Shown here: in pieces, positions 49,801 to 59,164 of the stretch | Layout of the letters: the number at the start of each line of letters is the position of its first letter | Numbering within the stretch: position 1 is the stretch's first letter | Assembly (NCBI GenBank): GCA_902806595.1 | Contig: CADCXC010000005.1 | Coordinates: 2,976,001-3,040,000, forward strand | Source of the DNA: Pyrenopolyporus hunteri | Lineage: Eukaryota; Ascomycota; Sordariomycetes; Xylariales; Hypoxylaceae | Length of the DNA: 64,000 bases | Direction: 5' to 3' | Position numbers and translations under genes: made by a program | The notes under the pieces: generated by a model | What the model was told of the DNA's origin: nothing | Databases searched by the model: none | What the model saw: only the letters and a program-made list of their open reading frames with translations

Positions 49801-50107
49801 AACGCAGTACGTGGCGACCCTAGGAAGCGGCCACGCCCAGATTGCAATGTCCATCGTGGTGCCGACCCTGCTCTCCCGTGCGGCCAGCGAGGGCGTCGAC
49901 GTGTACTCCGAGACGAGCGCAAGGCTGCTGGAACTAGCCTCGGCAGATCAAGCAGGTTTCAGGGGCGTGGTAGCGGCGATGAGCGAAGGGCAGAAGGCTT
50001 TCATGGAGGAGGTTATTCGTTCGGGCCGGCAGAGCGGCGGTCAAACGAAAGGCTCGAATACTCAGGGTCAACCGACTATCGCATTGAAGATGAACTTTGG
50101 GGGTTGA
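43859..50107 (+). CDS. LAA1: Laa1/HEATR5-family HEAT-repeat protein, AP-1 accessory factor
   Basis: A single uninterrupted frame of 2082 aa starting at TCCATGTC. It is alpha-helical HEAT repeats throughout. The N-terminal DLFLLNFVASLSKHVHSL and TRHAAVSCLGDVYAAAG, the central NREPSARAGCAMALGSIQ and NDPHPTVHYWALEALADA, and the length all match the yeast Laa1/human HEATR5B family. These large proteins bind the AP-1 clathrin adaptor complex at the trans-Golgi and endosomes and help recruit or cluster it. A low-complexity, basic insertion (around residue 300, KKSKSKASKRTS) looks like a disordered linker. The open frames on the opposite strand are shadows. No intron is needed, unusual for a gene this long among these neighbours. 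Confidence 0.93.
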   Translation: MSAPSSPPRESNGAAQAVAPARASFATTSNPELDLQKLQSLPAEQQDLFLLNFVASLSKHVHSLSADDCTAQQFYLKKEVFQIINLSTPPPGRVIRVNLGKILAHVFGNGDRKLLFDTINELVSIISSGKSKTENEVRTRHAAVSCLGDVYAAAGGSAINIHPLACSALVKVLKSSQTHAGLRAAVLTALTKIVGMVRSSLDENIARDVWKQARNAASGDKGSLIVVSACRCLKSLIRNTPYFENSGDFENLKSTIFKTIDSSSSHVRHAASDCLAEAMVKSHSEFAAATSSISRIKKSKSKASKRTSVQPGMGLEEDEDIPSRPGSPAPGKKSQDLVLSLNDIFKTLTTQYVRLSTTNRARAAIGTCYGKVLKRLGEKFVETNYLKILENLTVDLLGHQNIANNRYRLLISRRIVDTVLQVVIGRKILGESGQTTIAKVLINDILKNYPQTLKERPEPTKYTLIAALGAVASLIRSLGSAANNFAESCRDGLLQVLQHPSYSVQVSASYCMKTFVLACPQQLLPCLSVCMNSLSRELSLLGGARSSPRRCVGFAHGLAATLSASPARPLYGSLDINNRVYSMATNLLKSSGQSELRVSSTQVQVAWVLLGGLMSLGPNFVKIHLSQLLVLWKNALPKPLAKDNFTHRNILEVAYLTHVKECALGSILAFLQFNSRLLTVDVSKRIAAMLQNTSIFLRMLPSKKTTDDISQRLTPALQLQDLDMMVQRRVLQCYIMLVNQSPAGGSEALVQSNLLTLAISLFADPENYAANSLSASIANAAGTFEAIWDVGDNSGFGVNDLVRGFNVKRLPGEKEDTADKPETDEPDPDKSIDDLLLSPICSSLEHDAAVLYVGEQDPSTSLPAPPATEVVNMSIQLFAFVFPLTPAKVQESVLEQITTFISAGSLQRDPGRKAAITVNVASALFLALKVAVKETQSSPGNVTNLAVEKLLQEMTRSFVVDPDQYIRSLGYGAIARLCNACGNAFTNNEIKYLVDTIVSNREPSARAGCAMALGSIQAKVGGMGAGYHLKTITGILMSLCNDPHPTVHYWALEALADAADSTGLGFSPYISGSLGMVSQLYLSETHHSEVSSPISMSLEMELSTTAAITRCIDSLINVVGPDLQDSTKSRELILTLVGQLQSEEDELVQCESLACLEHLSLYAPGHMVFSDYVKTLQKYLNSEIPMLRDVAVDGLYNLMKRNSLDVLEAADPGFEDQLWLVLDMSPDHDGIRNVLRNWLRQTSLTETGSWLLRCQNVLKMTRPKTTEDTNTTTQRPAATIDLQDEEVAGFAAAAGAAKDDKDSTSSSETEPLRWQVRTFAMSCLNDIFILVGKDVATNGESPAQSALQARISDVIRMAFSASTSSVLELRIWGLKIIGAVLRMFGKTPDPDFEEAMLLEQYQAQISSALTPAFAADSSPELAAEAVNVCAAFISTGIVTDIDRMGRILKTLVTALENFSTETENAGIGDLKGLSSNAQVMVKMSVYSAWADLQVASSEQKYLLDVLKPHIGTLTPLWLASLREFARLRFEPDISMTLGPPSMSGSLDTIYAALNRETLLKFYQDSWLKLVDAIASLIEQDSEFVFDALDGKEADASGTNGQSKSADINYRDEPVAFFFVLFGIAFEALATKSGQSDSLATQEQTLEILQALKKILHPSVSGHAIYREAIFSETMDLLDRLVLTEGLDVQGVIVEIARALCVAHPSARKQEQPDDGDLSEDIEQLFELTRIIVLVLSGLLPNLTEANQPVRHHLTEEAVLLIRTGLNAMVDAAEVFPAIIKTDLHACIIHIFATILGTPSCQEVVVPQALPIFKRFMATMSSPRSLAEGRSTTDMQVQGCLRRYLSIYLNAQKRETPTSLQCVKNCLLAITILFTGGSNRLAATDGLVTKYLDETADCLTDRMVGIPNISGSLITYPSNDLLIVPQTAKIAANCIRSLLLQPSPTPADQSIVRYLLPRLVAFVVGTEPEDPEGARKLVAHSLTQYVATLGSGHAQIAMSIVVPTLLSRAASEGVDVYSETSARLLELASADQAGFRGVVAAMSEGQKAFMEEVIRSGRQSGGQTKGSNTQGQPTIALKMNFGG

Positions 50108-50661
50108 TCACTTGAGTATATGGTAAAGGGCCGTGTGAGCCCGGGATTAGGTGTACACTGGGACGAGAACAGTATTTGTTACCCCCTAATGCGATACCCG
50201 CGGGGGGGCGATGGGGTGTATAGCGGGTGGCTGGGGGTCGACGACACATATCGCGCTGCGTAGCACACTATAGTACGATGAACGAATAGGCTCCAGCGGA
50301 GTATGCGAGGGAGCTCGATATATGAAATAAATCACGGTTTCGTTGCGGACAGGCACGAGGGTATCAATTTACAGGATCAATTCACACACGTCAACGCCGG
50401 CTTAAACATTGGTGGTACAAGCTCCAGAGTTATCTTGCAAAGATGCAGCCTCGCCTAGGAAAGACCTTCCAGGTGACGGAAGATATCCATTGGACGGGTC
50501 TTCTCGGATAGTAATAGCAAGCATAAAGCTGCTAGATCCGCTCCCCGGGCGCTATGTAAGCCCCTCATATCCTCCTTACGTTATCCCTCCTCCCCTTCCC
50601 TATCCTTCCCTATCCTTCCCTAACATATCCGCCCTCCTCTCTCCTTCAAGAGACCTACAGA
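50108..50661. other. Intergenic region between convergent genes
   Basis: About 550 bp between the LAA1 stop and the stop of the small minus-strand gene. It includes a ccttccctat tandem (50592-50620). No gene is supported. Confidence 0.5.
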
Positions 50662-51201
50662 CTACCTCGCTCGAAAGTTGGGCAACGCTCTAGGCCAGTC
50701 CACACGCGGGCCCAGGCCTGGATAGAAATCTAAGTCCAATTCCAGGTCCCTTCCCCAGCTCCAATCCATTTCTAAATCATGTGATACGTTATTCGGCGAC
50801 ACGTTTAGTGAACGCTCCTTTAGGACGCCGGCGGGTACGGATGTCGACAGCGTGGTAGTGGCGATCGTTGTGGCGACAGTAGTAGTAGTAGTAGTGGTGG
50901 TGGTGGTATGAACGGCACGGCGGTAGTATGTGCCTGTTCTCTGCTGTCGTTGTCGTTGTCGCTGTCGTTGTCGCTGTCGCTGTTGCTGTTGCTGTTGCTT
51001 TCCGTCCCGGGCGCAGTCGTGGCAGTCTTCATCTAACGCCGTAGTGGTGGTGATGATGGGTTTAGTGGGGCCGTGGCAGCGGCGGCGGCGGCGGCTATCT
51101 CGGCGGTCTCGGCGGCGGAGAGTGTGCCCGGCGCCAGGGCATTTGAAGGCGGTGGTTTCGGCGCAGCCGCAACGGTAGATGAAGCGGACCGTCGAGCACA
51201 T
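50662..51201 (-). CDS. Small Cys/His-containing fungal protein with Gln/Thr low complexity, 179 aa
   Basis: The frame starts MCSTVRFIYRCGCAETTAFKCP in a good start context (TCACCATG). This N-terminus with C-x(n)-C-G-C-x(n)-C spacing resembles small fungal proteins that may bind a metal, but I do not recognise a named family. Residues about 68-87 are a Gln/Arg run from CAG/CGN repeats, and about 99-115 a Thr run from ACC/ACT repeats; the tail LEMDWSWGRDLELDLDF is acidic. The low-complexity parts alone would be weak evidence, but the Cys-rich start argues for a real gene. The 700 bp upstream is rich in purine tandem repeats on the plus strand. Confidence 0.5.
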   Translation of the reverse strand: MCSTVRFIYRCGCAETTAFKCPGAGHTLRRRDRRDSRRRRRCHGPTKPIITTTTALDEDCHDCARDGKQQQQQQRQRQRQRQRQRQQRTGTYYRRAVHTTTTTTTTTTVATTIATTTLSTSVPAGVLKERSLNVSPNNVSHDLEMDWSWGRDLELDLDFYPGLGPRVDWPRALPNFRAR

Positions 51202-52260
51202 GGTGATTATACTTTCCTTGGTATGGGGAGATTGGAGTGCTCGGGAGTCGCAGAGTATTTGTTTGGGTGTGCGAGCGTGGATGTGGATGTATGCGCGTAC
51301 GTGTAGCTGTGGCGGGTATCCGGATAGCGCTTGGGTGATTCGATCGTTCGACAGTTTGACGTACAGTTCACTTTTCGGGGGTGTTGCTTAGGTGAATTGA
51401 GAGGGACCGTCGAAAGTAGAAGGTTGAAGGCGCTTTTGAAGTCGCTGTTGAAGTTGAAGTGGGATCTGAATTGGGATCCGAATTGGGAGTGGAAGTGAGA
51501 GTAAGAGTGGGAAGTGGGAAGTGAGAAGTGGGAGTGGAGGTCGAAACGGACGGCGAAGCAGAAAATGAAGGTACAGGTGTTGGGTCGGAAAAGGTACAAG
51601 TAGAAAGTAGGGGAAGTAGGGGAAGTACGTAGGAAAGGACGGCGAACGAGCGGAAGGAACGACGTCGTAAGGTGGATTGATTACAGCCGTGGCGGCAGTG
51701 ACGATAGTATTTGTATATATAACACTGTTGGTCTCGACTGCCTTCGGTTTGCCATAGGTACTTCCCTGCTTGAAGTTTGATCGACATTGACACCTGGTGA
51801 GTCAATGGCAGCAAACGAGGAAGGGAAGAGCTTCCCAAGAGCTTCCCAAGAGCTTCCCCGGCAAGCGGACTCCCCTTGGGAAGCATTCTCGGCTCGGGGA
51901 ATCATTCCCGGGATGATTGCTCTTGAAAAGGGTTATACTTGGACCTCTTGCTTATTGCACCGACACACTGTCCACTCCTACTCCCCCTTTTTTTTTTTTT
52001 TGCCCTACCACTACAGTACATTTGTCGTTTTTATATAACGCCGCGTGTCTATACCGATTTAATAATCGACTCGGACTAGGGGATCCCCCGCCGTCGCAAT
52101 CGCATGGGATAGTCCCCACTAATGCGTCCAACGCCGTTGTACACCCCTCTACGCATCCCCGAGGAATGCTAGTATGAGGCAGCTTTAAAGGACACTAAGC
52201 AGTCCAAAAAAGTTCTCAGCCGACAGGTTTCGGGGGCGAAAGCGCTCTTCGAGACTGCTA
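51202..52260. other. Repeat-rich intergenic region
   Basis: It includes GAAGTGGGA-type purine tandem repeats (about 51440-51540) and three exact head-to-tail copies of AAGAGCTTCCC (51826-51858). A T-run is at 51991-52000. Long open frames here are Ser/Thr/Pro low complexity produced by these repeats and are not accepted as genes. Confidence 0.6.
51826..51858. repeat. 3 x 11-bp perfect tandem repeat (AAGAGCTTCCC)
   Basis: Three adjacent identical copies, followed by a related inverted word GGGAAGC at about 51879. It lies about 625 bp upstream of the small minus-strand gene. Confidence 0.85.
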
Positions 52261-53266
52261 CTACGCGCTTCTCGGTCTTCCTCTTGGGTGATTAAGCGAC
52301 GGCGCCACCCGCCCTGTACCGAAGCTGTCTCTCAGGCTGAGAGTCGGCGCTACGGGCAATGCTTTCCGCCTCGGCGTCCCTGCGGATGGCCTGCCCTGCC
52401 GCCCGTCCTCGACCGTCTTCTCACCCCCGGCACCCTCGTGGGCGCCGGTGTGCCGTGGTAAAGGGGGAAGAGAGGGCTGCTCGCGCCGCCTAGAGCCTAG
52501 CAGTGACCGGGCCTCGAGCTGCTCTAGTGTCACGTCCGTCTGCCCCGTACGGACCTTGTATCCGGCAAGGCCGAGTCTTAGCCGTAACGTCTCCGCTTTC
52601 TATGTACGTCATTAGCCATCTGTGCCCTCATCCGTACCCCCCAGGCGCCCGAAGGGCCTTTACCGGGGCAAGGGGGGAACTGACCCGCCGTGCTTCTTCC
52701 CGAGTCATGGTCGACGGTCTTGTAGGCACCGCCGGGGTGGGGGCGGCGACCTCCGCGTCCGGCTCCGTCATCGTCGTGTCTTGCGTTATATCGACGGCAG
52801 AGTTATCCAGGAGCGACGAGTCTTCTTCCGGGGACGTCGACCGTTCGCGTTCAACATCGTCGCCGTCGCGAGTATTGCTAGAGTCGTCGAAGTCGACTCC
52901 GCCCTTACTGCGCAAGTCCTAATGTGGTGTCGCATTAGCTGAGAAGAGCCATCTTAGGTACGTAGTAAGGCACAGGCACAGCACGCCTACCGTTTGAGAG
53001 CCGCGCTCTCCGTCTAGATTTGAATATCGAACAGGTTCTTCGGCGGAGATACGCCGCCTCTTAACCGATTGTCCAAGAGGACTTCTGGCGTGGTGGTGTA
53101 CGACTTCCTGGTCGAGCGGCCTCTTCACGGCAGCTCCGCCGTCCGGACTCAAGAGGGCCGAAAGCGCTCGCGGCTTGGATGCCTGGGGCTTCGAGGCAAT
53201 AGGTGTAGTTTTGGAATTGGCGTCGATAGGAGCTAAGACGCGTCGCTTGCTCGGCGAGGTGTCCAT
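52261..53266 (-). CDS. Whi5/Nrm1-like G1/S transcription repressor
   Basis: Three exons: 53266-52991, 52918-52664 and 52599-52261, encoding 289 aa. The introns start GTAGGC and GTAAAG, and both have GCTAATG branch sites before TTAG and ATAG acceptors. The start MDTSPSKRRVLAPIDAN is Ser/Pro-rich with many SP sites (SPSK, SPLG, SPEE). At the start of exon 3 (about residues 178-205) is AETLRLRLGLAGYKVRTGQ followed by LEQL. This matches the GTB motif of the Whi5/Nrm1 family, which docks on SBF/MBF G1/S transcription factors. Proteins of this family repress G1/S genes and are controlled by CDK phosphorylation. Outside the GTB motif the sequence is low complexity. The family call rests on that one motif. 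Confidence 0.72.
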
Positions 53267-53494
53267 CTCGGTTGCGAGGACTATTGTTGGAGCTGCCCTG
53301 GTTTGGTGATTCGGTAATACCAAGAGCAGGTACGACGAGTATGAGTGGCGGGTAGATACCTAGATCGTGATCGGAGCAGAGAGTGTGTAGATGGTCCGAT
53401 TGCAGTCGGGCGAGTTGAATAGGGATCTATACCTAGATATTCATGGGGAACACCTAGTTAGGGGGGGGGGGTGATGGTATATTGGTAGAAGAAG

Positions 53495-53517
53495 ACGTGA
53501 CGTGACGTGACGCGACG
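53495..53517. promoter_or_regulatory. CGTGA tandem with CRE-like and MCB-like words
   Basis: The run acgtgacgtgacgtgacgcg, ending gacg, lies about 230 bp upstream of the Whi5-like start. It contains TGACGTGA (CRE-like) and GACGCGA (MCB-like) words. MBF-type control of NRM1 is known in yeasts; here it is only suggested. Confidence 0.35.
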
Positions 53518-53599
53518 TTGGTACATACCCGCTAATCCATCTCTAATTTATACCTTTCGGCTCGCGGGCGGGGAAACTGGGAATTTGGTCGCCGGGTAC

Positions 53600-54648
53600 C
53601 TTACATATAGGTATAATTAATGGGCGGGCGCCTGCAGACTCGCGCGCGCCGCGCCTTCACCCCTTCACCCGCGTCGGACCCTATGCAAGTTGCTCACATA
53701 CATAGGTATTTTATGCAAGAATTGCTACCCTAGGTACATACCCGGTAGGTAGGTAGGTACGCTATGCATTATTTACATGTTCCCTCTTCAAGACTGCCTA
53801 CCTACCCAGGTATATAGATAGGTAGGTACTTAGGTACCCGGTAAAGGGATCCTACCTAGGTACCTAGGTACCTAATCCTTGCTAGTCAGTCGGGCAGCCC
53901 CAACCGTACAAGTACCATTAGTATCACGCCCCGCCATCCGACACAATATTATTATGGAAAGAGTACCATACATACACGTGCTTGCAAATATCAAGTTGAT
54001 ACGATGTCTACGCACCACGTAAGTACCTACCTAGGTAGGTACCAATACCTATAACACACCTCAGATCCTAGGTACTCCGATAAAATCCATAGTCTACGGC
54101 CACAGAACGACTCTCGTCAATCACTTAATTGGCATTTACTTGGTAACGTATAGACGAGCTATAAAAGATAGCAAAAAGACGACCTGGAACTCATAAGACG
54201 CTACTAGGAATGGGAACACTTCGCTTGTTCACCTATCTTTCAAATGGGTATCGTGACGCGGTCCAGCTCTATATAGCTGCTTCCCTAAAAAGAAAAAAAA
54301 AAGAAGAGATTATAAAATGCTGATTCCGGATCCCCTCATCACCCTGTCAACAAGACTTTTCCCTCTTCCGATCCCTTTAGCCCCCTCTGGACCCTGAATT
54401 CACGCATATACCAGAATCGATGAAAAAGGAGGCGTGGAACGCGATAGAACTCCGTAACGCCCTTTCGCCAGGAATTATTTCTTCGGCCGGCCTCCCGGCC
54501 TCCTTCATACACATTTTTCCGCCCTTGCCGACGCCCTCCTTAATCCCTCAGGGCAAAAAAAGAGAATGAAACGCCGTCATTTCCGGACCAGAGACCCTCA
54601 AGTCGACAAACGAACGCTTCAAGCCTCACCCACCTCGCGTGGATCCCG
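53600..54648. repeat. TAGGTACC-rich intergenic region
   Basis: TAGGTACC/TACCTA words are dense at 53595-54072, followed by an ordinary stretch to the Med15 stop. No gene is supported. Confidence 0.65.
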
Positions 54649-57600
54649 TTACGTCGTGTCCATAGAGTAGAGGCTGGTATCCAACATGACGTCCTTCCCC
54701 CAGTCGATATTCACGTCATCCCATGAGAAACCCGGGTATCCGCTATCGCCCACGCCCATCAGGTCTCCGTTGGCAAGGTCCACATCCGCCGCATCTAGGT
54801 CGATATACTGACCTCCCCCGAACGGGTGCCACACCTCGAATCCCATGTTCAACTGTAAGTTCAGCGAAACGCCCTCCGAGACATCGCTATTCGGTTCGGA
54901 GGAAGCGCTATCCTTGCTCGACTCTGGCGTATCGTTTGGCGTTATGGCCCGATACACGCCCATATCGGAAATGGCGCCTCCACTGCTACCCCCGAACCCT
55001 AGGTCGCGCAGCAAATTTTGCGGGTCCACGGTCATTGATGAACCACTGTCCGCTCCAGTCGTCTTCGGGGGGCCCGCGGCCCCTTTGGTCACGGAATCAA
55101 GCCTCGGTGTGGTGCTCTTCCCTCCAGTGGCCTTGGAGCCTGCGCTACTGCCCTGCCTTTTCATCGACGGTTCACGAGACATTGGCGTCGCGTCGACTCT
55201 GCTTGCAGGCGTTTGGCCTTGCTTCGAAGGGTCAAGAGCCATCGGAGGAGCCGGGGCACCGGGGGTTGCAGCCGAGGCATTTGGTGGTACCTTCGCCTTG
55301 CCGTTCGGATCCAGCCCCAGCGCGGAAGCCATGCACTCAGATATAAACTTTTTTGGATCTTGACGAGGCTTCACGTGCTCTTCTTCTATGTGGTTCCGCT
55401 GAGCCTCCTCGGTAGCAAACCCGATACCGTGCGCATCGCAGGTTGGCTCGGGGCATTGGTACTGCAATTTTGGCGGCACTTTGTGTTCCATGGAAGGCGT
55501 CCGCTTCACCATCTCCGGAGACGAAGCCTTTGGCACCTGGGGAGATGAATTTGCACTTGCACCCCCCGAGGCGAGACCAGCCTGCCCACTAGTCCTAGGT
55601 TTCTTACGAGCAGGTAGCTGGAGATCCTCTTGCGTGACTGTAGGTTTTCCAATATACGTAGGCTGGCCGTTGGGCGATTGCGCCCCAAAGGGGAAGGGAG
55701 GCTGAGAGGTGGTTGGCGCAGCCGGTGGCTGCCCACTCTTGCTGGCGCTCCTCTGGTGATGGATCTTGTTCAAGGCCTGCGTCTGCTTTTCGAGATTAGC
55801 CGCGTTTAGCGGCGCTGGCAGCCTACTCGGCGCTATCGCCGCATTTTCGTTGGTTCCTTGCTGTGGTCCGGGTTCCGAAGCGCTCTGCTGAGTAGCGTTC
55901 CCCCTGAAGCCATTCGGGTACCGATTTGCCACATCCCTCGCCATGCTTTCCAGCGTCTTTCTCATGGTCTCTAACTCCTGCAGCGTAATAGAAAACGCCT
56001 TCTTAGGGATTTTCATTTTCTCCCCATCCATGAATTGTCTAACCACTTTGAGCCGCTATATCAACGTTAGCTTTCAGACATCCACAAAAATTTTCAGCAT
56101 TTGAACGTACTATTTTGAAGAACATCCTAGCGCGGGCATCATCTCTAGTCAGAGTGTACCATCGTCCCAAAATCCTACTAATCTTGGTTACTTCGCCGCC
56201 TATAGCTTGGATCCTCTGGGCCACTTGTTGGTGCTGATCCTCAGGCATCGGGATCTCCTGGAATACCTCCTTAGCAGCGAGATTGTGTTCCTCTTGGCCA
56301 ATAGCCTTAAGACGCTGCATCTCTTCCGACATTGGATGTTGCGCTGCACCAGCAACTCCAGCTGCGGCCGCCTGTTTATTTTTCAGCATAGCCTCGTACT
56401 TGCTCCTATTCTCAGGTGGGAGGCTGGCAAGCTGAGAGGCAGTGAGATGAGACATTTGGGGTATGGGCCCAGGTGCCTGAGCCTGCTGCGAAGGAGGACG
56501 CTGGACTGACGCGCCCTGTTGGTTAGAGACTTCTACAACATCGTCCGTACTTGGTCGCTTTAGACTATTCTTCTGAACTGCCGTGGATGTGGTCTGCGGT
56601 GGGCGATTATTCTGCGGTTGCCTACTATTCCTCGCGGACGCCGCAGGAGCCATTCCATTGACCTCAGGCCCCGCGTTTTGCGAGCGTTGTTGCAGAGGGT
56701 TCGAAGTACTTGGTTGCGGGGTTGGTATAGCGGGATTGCCGTTGGGTTGCTGCAATACCTGAGATGCTTGCATTTGGGCGTTCGGGGCCTGTGCGCTTTT
56801 CGCCTTCATCTTCATTTGCAACAAGGCAGCTCGAACCTTGTCCTCAGGCCAGCCCTTGAACCTCTCGTGGTTTTTCATATGCTGCAATTCCTGGGGTGTC
56901 ACCGTAACGTTCGCAAAGGTATTCATGTTAGCGGCAGCAGCAGTCTGCATAGGCATTTGCGCATTTGGGGCCTGCGGTCCCTGGTGGGGCATGTTAGGTT
57001 GAGGCACCTGGTTATTCCCCGCAGCTCTTTGCTTCAGCATGTTCTGAAACTGGGCATTCTGAAAGTTCTGAAGCTGGTTCATGATTTGCGGGCTCGCGTT
57101 CTTCTGAGCGAGCCACTGCTTCAGTTGGGACCACTTCTTGATCTCTGGCGGGACCGGTTGGTTGTTTCTTAGTTGCTCCAAGATCTTCGCCGGGACATCC
57201 ATAGAATCCACAAATGCATTCGCGTCCGCAGGCATTTGACGATTCGGGTTTTGCATACCGTTCCTCATTCTATTGATTTGCTGTTGGAGCATCATCTGGT
57301 TCTGAGGATTCATCTGCATATTTGGATTAGGTGGCTGGCCCACATTATTGCCTGGGCCGAACTGAGCCATAGGGCTGCCTTGCCCGAACTGACCGGGTTG
57401 AGGCTGGCCACGCCCGGGCATCTGCCCGGCCGCCCTAGCAGCCGAGTTGGCACTCAATTTCAAGAACATCTCGTTCTTCTTCTCTGGCGGTAGGGCCAAG
57501 AACGAATTGCGCTGTTCGGGCGGGATCTGGCTAAGGATGGCATTGATGAACTGCGGGTTGCTGGCTGGATTCACTCCCATCGGAGGCCGTTGGTTGCCTT

Positions 57601-59164
57601 GGTTGAAACGCGGATCTAGTCCTTGTCCAAATGGCGTATTAGGTTGACCCATTTGGGGCTGTCCTTCGCCCTGGCCCATACCCATAGGAGTTCGGCGGAC
57701 CGGAGTGTTCAAGGTGTTCATTCCGGGACTTTGTGAAATAGCGCCGTTTAGCCCACCAGGCTGGCCTTGCATCTGTTTGGCTTGGGCCTGGGCCCTAATC
57801 TGTGCCTGGGATTGAGCTGCCCTTTGGTCCATCTTTAACTGTTGAGCCTGCGGCAGGTTGAATTGTTGCGGTATTTGATTCGGCATTCCGGGCTGATTGG
57901 GCCCCGGGTGGTTGCCGGGATTAGGCCCTTGCACTCCACCCATCGGCTGGGGCGTAGCATTTCGTCCCGGTCCGTTGCTTGCCGGCACCACCATCTGGCC
58001 TGCTTCCTGGGCGAGCAAACCAGCTTTCTGCTGATTCATGATGCTCTCCACGTTCGAGAATGGGCCGAATTCGCCGTTCGGAACCCCCACTAATTGCTGT
58101 CCGGACTGGCTGATTTGTCGCTGCTGAGCTTGTATTTGCATTGCTGCTTGGTTGCCGCCAGCGTTGCCGGCACCTTGCCCTCCCTTCCACGCCTGCAACA
58201 CCTGATTCTGCAGAAAGAATAGGAGGGGGTCCATGTTATCTGCCTGCAGCTGCAACATCTGCTGCGCGCTGAACTTCTGCTGAAGCATCATCCGCACCTG
58301 ATTCCGCTGATGCTCGGGCATGGAGTTTAATCTCGACACAGCTAGCTGCGTTATCTTCGTCCGGTCCTGAGGCGACAAACTTGCCAGGGTAGCGTGCATC
58401 GGTGCCTGCGAACGCATCTGCGCGGCACCCATCTGCATGGCCTGTTGGTTTGGATTCATCGCGAGGCCCCCCGGGCCCATACCAGGTTGATGAGGTTGCT
58501 GAGGAATCGGCGAAGGCTGCATCTGCTGTTGGAGATGCTGAAAGCCCTGCTGTGGCTGTTGGCCCATTCCCCTCGGCATCATATTTTGGCTCATCAGCAG
58601 CTGCGCCTGAGCTTGAGCTTGTGCGTGAGCTTGCGCTTGCGCCTGGGCCTGAGCTTGCGCCTGGGCGTTCATTGAGCTTTGGAGGCTCTGCTCATTAGCT
58701 TGCCTCCGCCTGAAAAGCTCCTGGACACGGCCACCAATCTTCTGGTCGTAAGTCCCCTGTGCAAGATATTAGTTTCATTTGGCAGTAGAGGGCAAGGAAC
58801 TGAGAAACCCACTTTATCCGGTGAATTTAAGAAAGCGTCTCGTTCGAAGGCCAAGCCGATGGATATAAGTTGTTGCGAATCAACGTTAGGCATGGCAAGA
58901 AACGAGTTTGATATCCTTGCTGAGAATTAGCGCGGCTCTTTATCAGAACTTGATAATAATGACGAAATTTTAAGGTCGGGTTGGTGACACTTACAAATTC
59001 ATCGTGTTGCTCACGCGCAGGTTGGCCTGTACTTGGTCCTGCCAGCCATTAACTGGAGTATGATGCGCCATCATCTGCGTATAAACAAGTTGCGACAGTT
59101 GCTGGTGGGGCGGTCGCTGCCGAATAGGGCCGCCACCGCCCGTCTGTGGCATATTGGCGGCCAT
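54649..59164 (-). CDS. MED15: Mediator complex subunit 15 (Med15/Gal11)
   Basis: Four exons: 59164-58995, 58915-58813, 58756-56111 and 56055-54649, giving 1441 aa. The introns start GTAAGT, GTGGGT and GTACGT. The N-terminal KIX-like domain (about residues 38-115) reads WQDQVQANLRVSNTMNLIS and continues IGLAFERDAFLNSPDKGTYDQKI. An Ala/Gln run encoded by alternating GCN-CAG codons follows, then a very Gln/Asn/Met/Pro-rich middle. Exon 4 begins RLKVVRQFMDGEKMKIPKK. A C2H2-like pair lies near Cys1174, Cys1179, His1195 and His1200 (CPEPTC...HIEEEH). The C-terminus is acidic and ends YSMDTT. Med15 is a Mediator tail subunit and target of activators. A start 12 bases downstream (59152) is also possible. 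Confidence 0.85.

Noticed and set aside
51207..51905. Ser/Thr/Pro-rich open frames of up to 172 codons
   Set aside because: They are produced by purine/pyrimidine tandem repeats and have no conserved segment.
56207..58698. Plus-strand open frames across MED15
   Set aside because: Gln-rich coding sequence lacks stops on the other strand; the minus-strand model has domains and splice sites.
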